NCBI GenBank assembly: GCA_024641205.1
Contig: JAHEDM010000006.1
Coordinates: 1 to 17,105, forward strand
Length of the DNA: 17,105 nt
Direction: 5' to 3'
Source: Actinomycetes bacterium
GTDB taxonomy: Bacteria; Actinomycetota; Acidimicrobiia; Spongiisociales; UBA4744
The translations under genes and the position numbers were made by a program. This document shows positions 13,015-17,105 of the stretch, in pieces (the stretch's first letter is position 1; each line of letters starts with the position of its first letter). The notes below the pieces were generated by a model. The model was given only the letters and a program-made list of their open reading frames with translations. It did no database searches and was not told the DNA's origin.

Positions 13015-13854
13015 TTGGCGGTCCTCAACCACGAGGCAAGAGCCCTGGCTCTCCTGCACTGGTATACAACGAACCGGCGCGACCTGCCCTGGCGGGCCGA
13101 CCGCCACCCTTGGCCGATTCTGGTCAGCGAGATCATGCTGCAACAGACTCAAGCCGGACGGGTCGTTCCGTTCTATAGACGCTTCATGGCTCGTTTTCCT
13201 ACACCAGTTGCGCTGGCCGAAGCTCCCCCGGCCGAGGTGCTCGCTCTCTGGTCGGGTCTAGGCTACAACCGAAGGGCCATCCGGCTTCAGGAAGCGGCTC
13301 GCCGTATCGCGGCAGATGGCTGGCCGCCAGATGCAGCCGGACTTCAATCTCTCGCCGGCGTCGGCCCCTATACGGCGGCCGCCGTTGCGTGTTTCTCGTA
13401 TGCGGAACAGATCCCCACCCCGGACACCAATCTGCAGCGGGTACTGAGTCGCTGGCATGGGCGGCCCTTGAACGGCCGCGGATTGATCGAGGTCGCTCAG
13501 AAGGAATTGCCCCCGGGCCGGGCCGCCGATTGGAACCAGGCAATCATGGACCTGGGCGCCGGGGTCTGTCGGCCCGCCGAACCTCTGTGTACTGACTGCC
13601 CAGTCGTGCAGTGGTGCGCCGGGCCGGAAACCTACGTTGCTCCGCCCTCCTCGGGCCAATTCCGGGGATCCAGCCGGGAAGCCCGGGGAGCCGTCATCCG
13701 CAACCTCGTTCAACAAGGCCCGGCAACCATGCCGCAGTTGTCCATGCAAACCGGCCTGGAACCACAACGCTTGCGTCATGCCCTCGAAGCACTGGCCCAG
13801 GAAGGCATGGTCGAACAGTCCGAATCCGGCCACTTCCGGCTGCCGGGATCGTAA
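13015..13854 (+). CDS. mutY: A/G-specific adenine DNA glycosylase MutY
   Basis: This base-excision enzyme of 279 residues removes adenine mispaired with 8-oxoguanine. It has an HhH-GPD core with SEIMLQQTQ (Glu39 catalytic), LAGVGPYTAAAV (hairpin-helix-hairpin, 113-124) and Asp137 in the PDTNLQRVL segment. A 4Fe-4S loop has Cys185, Cys192, Cys195 and Cys201 in the standard C-x6-C-x2-C-x5-C spacing. The C-terminus is not the NUDIX-like 8-oxoG domain of E. coli MutY. It is a short winged-helix-like segment (about 220-279), as I recall for actinobacterial MutY. It starts with TTG, 4 bp after the pknB stop, with AGGA overlapping that stop. Its stop abuts the stop of the convergent trpG without any gap. 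Confidence 0.92.
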   Translation: MAVLNHEARALALLHWYTTNRRDLPWRADRHPWPILVSEIMLQQTQAGRVVPFYRRFMARFPTPVALAEAPPAEVLALWSGLGYNRRAIRLQEAARRIAADGWPPDAAGLQSLAGVGPYTAAAVACFSYAEQIPTPDTNLQRVLSRWHGRPLNGRGLIEVAQKELPPGRAADWNQAIMDLGAGVCRPAEPLCTDCPVVQWCAGPETYVAPPSSGQFRGSSREARGAVIRNLVQQGPATMPQLSMQTGLEPQRLRHALEALAQEGMVEQSESGHFRLPGS

Positions 13855-14415
13855 CTAGCCGCCCAGGAAGTTGGCCAGGAGCGCCTTTCCCTCAACGGTG
13901 AGAATGCTCTCGGGGTGGAACTGCACGCCGACCACCGGATACTTGCGATGGCGCACCCCTTGCACGACGCCTTCCTCACTCCAGGCACATTCCTCCAGTT
14001 CGTCGGGGACCCGGGAGGCGGCCAAGCTGTGATAGCGAGTAGCCGTGAACGGATTGCTGAGTCCGGTAAATACGCCGGTCCCATCGTGGGTGATTTCCGA
14101 CGTCTTGCCGTGACGGATCTCCGGTGCACGGTCGACGGTACCCCCGTAGGCAATCACAATGGCCTGGTGGCCAAGACACACGCCGAGTGTCGGGATGCTT
14201 GGTCCTAGCTCCGTGACGTACTCGATGGAATAGCCGGCATCTTCCGGCCGGCCGGGACCCGGTGAGACAACGAGACGATCGGGTTCTAGCAGCATCGCCT
14301 CGGCGGCTCTCATCTGGTCATTCCGAACCACGAGCGGCTCTGCTCCCAACTCACCCAGGTACTGGACGAGATTGAAGGTGAAGGAGTCATAGTTGTCGAG
14401 GACGAGGACTCTCAT
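13855..14415 (-). CDS. trpG: glutamine amidotransferase of anthranilate/aminodeoxychorismate synthase (TrpG/PabA)
   Basis: This class I glutaminase subunit of 186 residues delivers ammonia to a chorismate-using partner (TrpE or PabB). The catalytic triad is Cys80 in GVCLGHQ, His167 and Glu169 in VQFHPES. The N-terminal VLVLDNYDSFTFNLVQYLGEL and VVSPGPGRPEDAG are typical. The start is taken at ATG 14415 because homology begins there; the frame continues 14 codons upstream without similarity. No partner gene is present, so the choice between tryptophan and folate synthesis stays open. The same gene, called trpG, sits between crgA and pknB in M. tuberculosis in the same relative orientation, as I recall. 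Confidence 0.92.
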   Translation of the reverse strand: MRVLVLDNYDSFTFNLVQYLGELGAEPLVVRNDQMRAAEAMLLEPDRLVVSPGPGRPEDAGYSIEYVTELGPSIPTLGVCLGHQAIVIAYGGTVDRAPEIRHGKTSEITHDGTGVFTGLSNPFTATRYHSLAASRVPDELEECAWSEEGVVQGVRHRKYPVVGVQFHPESILTVEGKALLANFLGG

Positions 14416-14444
14416 GGGTCGGTGGAGCCTACCTCGTTGTGGGA

Positions 14445-14473
14445 CTGACAGGCCCATCGTTGTGGACTACTCT
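14445..14473 (+). promoter_or_regulatory. crgA promoter, leaderless
   Basis: CTGACA (14445-14450) and TACTCT (14468-14473) are separated by exactly 17 bp, and ATG 14481 starts 8 nt after the -10 box ends (7 nt between). This is the best promoter in the window and predicts transcription starting at the A of the crgA ATG. Confidence 0.65.
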
Positions 14474-14480
14474 TGCCGCC

Positions 14481-14732
14481 ATGCCGAAATCCAAGGTTCG
14501 CAAGAAGAAAAAGAGTCAGCCCGGGCGGCCGACTCCCCCAACGAAAGCTGCTTCCAAGGTCAAAGGTGAATCGCCGACCTGGTACGTGGTCACCATGTTC
14601 GGGTTGATGGGTCTTGGTGTCCTGCTGGTGGTACTCAACTATGTGATCACTGACATCTTTGGCGGATGGGGATTGTGGGTGGGCCTGCTCGGCATCGCCG
14701 CCGGTTTCCTGATGACCACCAACTACCGATAG
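14481..14732 (+). CDS. crgA: cell division protein CrgA
   Basis: This small membrane protein of 83 residues recruits or stabilises septal proteins (FtsZ, FtsQ, FtsI and CwsA in mycobacteria) and coordinates growth with division. The basic N-terminus (MPKSKVRKKKK) is followed by SPTWYVVTMFGLMGLGVLLVVL (about 31-52, first membrane segment), a short loop, a second membrane segment (about 62-79) and a terminal TTNYR. This is the standard two-helix CrgA layout and length. The frame extends 14 codons upstream, but the basic start of the family and the promoter spacing point to ATG 14481. It is divergent from trpG, as in M. tuberculosis. Confidence 0.92.
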   Translation: MPKSKVRKKKKSQPGRPTPPTKAASKVKGESPTWYVVTMFGLMGLGVLLVVLNYVITDIFGGWGLWVGLLGIAAGFLMTTNYR

Positions 14733-14741
14733 GTTTCTCCC

Positions 14742-14790
14742 GTTTTGGCGGCGATTTCTCGCAACATCTGACACTTTTCGACGCCAAAAC
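14742..14790. terminator. inverted repeat between convergent crgA and zinc-ribbon gene
   Basis: GTTTTGGCG (14742-14750) and CGCCAAAAC (14782-14790) are perfect 9-bp inverted repeats with a 31-nt loop that contains a smaller hairpin GCGA-TTTC-TCGC. It may serve both converging transcripts as a terminator. The loop is long, so the role is uncertain. Confidence 0.35.
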
Positions 14791-14840
14791 CCGGAGTTAC
14801 ACGCATGTAGTTCTCCCCAGAGCTGTCAACAGGCTGTGGA

Positions 14841-15086
14841 TCAGCTGCCGGCTTGCCAGGTGAGTGTCATCTCCTCCCGGCAATGCTTGGGTGCATCGGT
14901 TTCGGTGATCGAGACAGCCGTCACGATCAGTTCGGTCCCGCAGATCGAGCAGCGGTAGTGCCGCTCCACCTCAATGATCTGATCGGGATCAACCTCAGGC
15001 GGGGGCATGGCCAGCATGACAAGGATCTTTCTGGTCACCCAAATGATCGCTACTCCGATGGCAATCGCAATCAGTATGTCGCCCAC
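14841..15086 (-). CDS. small membrane-anchored zinc-ribbon-like protein
   Basis: This 81-residue protein has an N-terminal membrane helix (about 3-26) and a small metal-binding module with CSIC (Cys46, Cys49) and PKHC (His68, Cys69). That would supply two to four ligands for one zinc ion. I recall small actinobacterial proteins with the same CxxC ... HC arrangement but no known function. The GTG at 15086 has no Shine-Dalgarno, but TACGCT ends 7 nt upstream, which fits a leaderless transcript. The gene converges on crgA and lies 32 bp from the end of the thiolase gene upstream of it, so read-through from the thiolase is also possible. Confidence 0.75.
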   Translation of the reverse strand: MGDILIAIAIGVAIIWVTRKILVMLAMPPPEVDPDQIIEVERHYRCSICGTELIVTAVSITETDAPKHCREEMTLTWQAGS

Positions 15087-15094
15087 GGATCGCA

Positions 15095-15100
15095 GCGTAC
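15095..15100 (-). promoter_or_regulatory. candidate -10 box of the zinc-ribbon gene
   Basis: Minus-strand TACGCT (15099-15094 or within one base) is 7 nt before GTG 15086. The base positions a -35 box would take carry CTGAGC, only a weak match. Confidence 0.35.
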
Positions 15101-15118
15101 TCCGAACCCGCTCCTTGC

Positions 15119-16291
15119 TCAGATCCGCTCGATGATCAGCGCGTTTGCCATACCGCCGCCTTCACACATCGCTTGCAGCCCGTAGCGACCTCCTGATCGC
15201 TCGAGTTCGTGAACCAGCGTCGTCAGCAGCTTGGCACCGCTACAGCCGAGTGGGTGGCCGAGGGCAATGGCACCACCGTTGACATTGGTGCGCGCCGCAA
15301 GAGCGGCGCCGTCACCCGGCATCTCGCGTTTCCAGGCGGCAACGACCGACGAGAAGGCCTCGTTGATTTCGAACAGGTCAATGTCGTCTATGGTCAGTCC
15401 GGCCCGTTCCAGCACCTTGTGCGTCGCCGGAATGGGGCCTGTCAGCATCATCACCGGGTCAACGCCGGCCAGAGCGAAGCTGACAAATCGTGCCCTGGGT
15501 CGCATCCCCAGATCCTGTGCTTTCTGCTCGCTCATGATCAAGACTGCGGCCGCTCCGTCTGAGATCTGCGAAGAGTTCCCGGCCGTGATGACCCCGTCTG
15601 TCTTGAAGGCAGGCTTGAGCGAAGTCAGCTTCTCCAGGGACGTTTCCCAGCGGATCCCCTCATCCACCGTCATCAACTCGTCGGCGCCGTCAACCGTGAC
15701 GGGGACCGGAACAATCTGGCCCTCGAACCGGCCCTCCTCGGTGGCCCGAGCCGCTCTTTGGTGGGACTCGAGCGAGAGGACGTCGAGTTCTTCACGGCCG
15801 ATCCCCCACTTTTCGGCGACCATCTCGGCACTCACCCCCTGCGGTACAAGGGCATGGTGGTACCGCTCCAGCATTTTCGGTCCGAATGGCACGCCGGGAC
15901 CTTGCTGGGCCGTGACCAGCATCGGCACCCTGGTCATGGACTCCACTCCGGCAGCGATGGCAATGTCGTAGACGCCGGCCATCACGCCCTGAGCTGCGAA
16001 GTGAGCTGCCTGTTGGCTCGATCCACACTGACGGTCGATGGTCATGCCGGGGACTTCCTCGGGGAACCCCGCCGCCAGGGCGGCATTGCGCCCGATGTTG
16101 ACGCCCTGCTCTCCCGTTTGGGAAACACAACCCATGATCACGTCGTCGATCAAAGTGGGATCCAGCCCGTTGCGTGCCACCAGTGCCTCGAGAGTATGGG
16201 CGGCGAGGTCCGTTGCGTGCCAATCTTTCAGCTTGCCATTGCGCTTGCCGGTTGGTGTCCGAACGGCATCGACGATGACGGCGGTTTGCAT
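15119..16291 (-). CDS. thiolase (acetyl-CoA C-acyltransferase family)
   Basis: This 390-residue enzyme would cleave 3-ketoacyl-CoA or condense acyl-CoAs, in beta-oxidation or in acetoacetyl-CoA formation. The catalytic residues are Cys89 (DRQCGSSQQA), His346 (GGAIALGHPLGCSGA) and Cys376 (AMCEGGGMANA); NEAF at 310-313 is also present. The CEGGGMAN ending, rather than CIGGGMG, resembles FadA5-like and other actinobacterial degradative thiolases, so I avoid calling it AtoB. ATG 16291 is supported by GAGGAG at 16303-16298, 6 nt upstream. The gene lies downstream of tRNA-Ala on the same strand. No other fatty-acid gene is nearby. Confidence 0.92.
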   Translation of the reverse strand: MQTAVIVDAVRTPTGKRNGKLKDWHATDLAAHTLEALVARNGLDPTLIDDVIMGCVSQTGEQGVNIGRNAALAAGFPEEVPGMTIDRQCGSSQQAAHFAAQGVMAGVYDIAIAAGVESMTRVPMLVTAQQGPGVPFGPKMLERYHHALVPQGVSAEMVAEKWGIGREELDVLSLESHQRAARATEEGRFEGQIVPVPVTVDGADELMTVDEGIRWETSLEKLTSLKPAFKTDGVITAGNSSQISDGAAAVLIMSEQKAQDLGMRPRARFVSFALAGVDPVMMLTGPIPATHKVLERAGLTIDDIDLFEINEAFSSVVAAWKREMPGDGAALAARTNVNGGAIALGHPLGCSGAKLLTTLVHELERSGGRYGLQAMCEGGGMANALIIERI

Positions 16292-16297
16292 GGAAGG

Positions 16298-16303
16298 CTC
16301 CTC
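16298..16303 (-). promoter_or_regulatory. ribosome binding site of the thiolase gene
   Basis: GAGGAG on the minus strand, 6 nt before ATG 16291. It is the same sequence and spacing as at arcA, and contrasts with the genes that lack any Shine-Dalgarno. Confidence 0.75.
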
Positions 16304-16323
16304 TGGTTTGTCGCATCAATCGT

Positions 16324-16341
16324 GGGGATCTGCAGGTCCCC
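16324..16341 (-). terminator. stem-loop between tRNA-Ala and the thiolase
   Basis: GGGGATC-TGCA-GGTCCCC, a 7-bp stem with one G-T pair and a 4-nt loop, about 20 bp past the tRNA-Ala 3' end. It could terminate or attenuate the tRNA transcript. There is no U-run and no heptamer tract after it. Confidence 0.35.
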
Positions 16342-16361
16342 GGCGGTCTTCAGCACTGCGG

Positions 16362-16434
16362 TGGAGATGATCGGACTTGAACCGACGACCCCCTGCTTGC
16401 AAAGCAGGTGCTCTTCCAACTGAGCTACATCCCC
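16362..16434 (-). tRNA. tRNA-Ala (anticodon TGC)
   Basis: The 73-nt gene has acceptor stem GGGGATG/CATCTCC with one G-U pair, discriminator A, D-arm AGCTCAGTTGGAAGAGC, anticodon arm CCTGC-TTTGCAA-GCAGG (TGC) and T-arm GTCGGTTCAAGTCCGAT. CCA is not encoded. A TTGACG 15-17 nt before TGATAAC on the minus strand may be its promoter, although that would leave almost no 5' leader. Confidence 0.97.
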
Positions 16435-16632
16435 GTTATCAATGAACTTCGGCGTTCGTCAACATTCTTGCATGTATCGGGCCCTTCCCGACCCCCGTCG
16501 TGACGCTTGGTTGTGCACTCATTGTCATGTGCCACGCGCACGCTAATGGCACGGGAACCCGTCCCAAACACGGGGTTGTGGCCGCAACCGCCATATCCCT
16601 GTCTGGCGCTTCTGGTTGCGTAGCCGACTTTC

Positions 16633-16649
16633 GGGGGTCTTGAACCCCC
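16633..16649 (-). repeat. tRNA T-arm-like stem-loop
   Basis: On the minus strand GGGGG-TTCAAGA-CCCCC has a 5-bp stem and a 7-nt loop starting TTCRA, like a tRNA T-arm. GTGGGGGTTCAAG is shared exactly (13 bases) with tRNA-Leu(CAG) of this window. No acceptor, D or anticodon arm is present around it. Confidence 0.4.
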
Positions 16650-16663
16650 ACTGATGCTCTTCC

Positions 16664-16677
16664 GCCGCGATCGCGGC
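16664..16677. repeat. 14-bp perfect palindrome containing GCGATCGC
   Basis: GCCGCGATCGCGGC reads the same on both strands. It could be a chance GC-rich palindrome, a protein-binding site, or a restriction-methylation site. I see only one copy in the window. Confidence 0.5.
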
Positions 16678-16720
16678 CCGCCGAAGAAACTGGCTCTTCC
16701 GGTTTTGCGGTGGTTCGGGT

Positions 16721-16906
16721 TGGTTGGTGACTTGCTGTGAGGAGGATCTTGGCACGGTATCGGTTGGTGTGGCGGTGACCGTAGCCGCGACGTTTGAGGA
16801 CCTTGATCTTGTTGGTGATATCTTCGGCGGAAGCGTTGGTTTGGCGACCGTCGAGTTTGGCGAGGATCGTTTCTTGCCATGTGCTGAGGGTGCACCACAC
16901 GTTGGG
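16721..16906 (-). pseudogene. C-terminal remnant of an ISL3-like transposase
   Basis: About 60 codons on the minus strand read like the end of an ISL3-type DDE transposase: LSTWQETILAKLDGRQTNAS, then NKIKVLKRRGYGHR and NRYRAKILLTA. The TN...E...NKIK.KRR.YG pattern and the final YR.KIL are the family's C-terminal helices. The preceding 200 bp show no DDE domain in any frame and the sequence after it has no resemblance to anything I know, so the element is truncated. Codon use in this stretch is GC-ended like a real gene. The rest of the IS, including terminal repeats, is not visible. Confidence 0.5.
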
Positions 16907-17105
16907 ATCGAAGCGGGGGTTGTGTTGGCGGGAGAGGCCCCCGTCGCGGCCCACCACGGAGTTACCTCGTTGTGACCCTGTCCTTGGCCTGTGGCACCGC
17001 TGGAACGCATCCCGACCGGTTGCAGTCCAGAGATCGGATTGATCAAGCCCGTGCCTTTCATCCGACCGCCCCCTGTTCTTCCGCGCGTCGGAACCCCCGA
17101 ACAAT
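16907..17105. other. right-edge stretch without a recognised gene
   Basis: Open minus-strand frames run through this part into the transposase remnant, but the translation (for example ERHGLDQSDLWTATGRDAFQ) has no family resemblance. It may be rearranged transposon or vestigial sequence. The window ends here, so a gene further right cannot be excluded. Confidence 0.4.

Larger units (their letters stand above)
16435..16720. other. intergenic stretch with small hairpins, no gene
   Basis: I find no supported gene. It holds a T-arm-like stem-loop at 16633-16649, a 14-bp palindrome at 16664-16677 and a small hairpin GGTTG-CAACC around 16575-16590. The open minus-strand frames lack family resemblance. 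It is probably decayed sequence downstream of the transposase remnant. Confidence 0.5.

Noticed and set aside
13258..13833. 191-codon minus-strand frame opposite mutY
   Set aside because: It is antisense to a gene with complete catalytic and iron-sulfur motifs and has no family resemblance.
14835..14843. DnaA-box-like TGTGGATCA near crgA, which is near oriC in mycobacteria
   Set aside because: One box with a mismatch, overlapping a stop codon, no cluster, no AT-rich stretch and no dnaA or dnaN in the window.
16633..16649. A sixth tRNA gene at the T-arm-like stem-loop
   Set aside because: Only the T-arm is present; no acceptor, anticodon or D-arm can be formed around it.

Overview
The window is GC-rich and comes from an actinobacterium. 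The central block runs fhaA, fhaB, a PP2C phosphatase, rodA, pbpA and pknB. Next to it lie a divergent tRNA-Leu(CAG), a trpG/pabA-type amidotransferase and crgA. Their relative orientations match the M. tuberculosis Rv0011c-Rv0020c region as I recall it. It is not a mycobacterium: there is no pknA, mutY follows pknB, the phosphatase has no membrane segment, and the SRP RNA is of the long, Alu-containing type. A threonine-rich tail on PknB and the overall divergence would suit Acidimicrobiia or a related deep actinobacterial lineage, but this is inference.

Region 1 (1-2947) is built around structural RNAs. It holds tRNA-Ser(TGA), tRNA-Ser(GGA), tadA, an arginine deiminase, tRNA-Ser(CGA) and a 271-nt SRP RNA. 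tRNA-Ser(GGA) and tRNA-Ser(CGA), with their terminators, form an inverted repeat around tadA-arcA. After each of five transcription units (three tRNAs, the SRP RNA and menG) there is a stem-loop followed at once by tandem YTTYGTA heptamers, always in the same orientation to transcription.

Region 2 (2942-6388, minus strand) reads as one operon: tRNA-Leu(CAG), a membrane-anchored protein with a CARDB-like C-terminus, a DUF4446 protein, serS and a MenG/UbiE-type methyltransferase. Overlaps of 4 bp or gaps of 13 bp or less link the protein genes. The first of them starts one base after the encoded CCA of the tRNA.

Region 3 (6540-13854, plus strand) is the growth and division signalling operon. 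FhaA and FhaB are phosphothreonine-reading FHA proteins. The PP2C enzyme and PknB remove and add Ser/Thr phosphates. RodA (SEDS glycosyltransferase) and PbpA (transpeptidase) build peptidoglycan. PknB carries four extracellular PASTA domains that would sense muropeptide or lipid II. Neighbouring genes overlap by 1-4 bp except at pknB. mutY follows after 4 bp.

Region 4 (13855-17105) holds trpG/pabA (minus), crgA (plus), a small membrane zinc-ribbon protein (minus), a thiolase (minus), tRNA-Ala(TGC) (minus), and about 670 bp with only a degraded ISL3-like transposase end and a tRNA T-arm-like stem-loop.

Several starts (crgA, fhaA, the zinc-ribbon gene, and perhaps pknB and tadA) have a TAnnnT -10 box 7-8 nt before the start codon, as expected for leaderless mRNAs. 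I see no defence system, phage or large mobile island. The most unusual items are the heptamer-tailed terminators, the tRNA-Leu/ORF junction, and the long SRP RNA in an actinobacterial setting.
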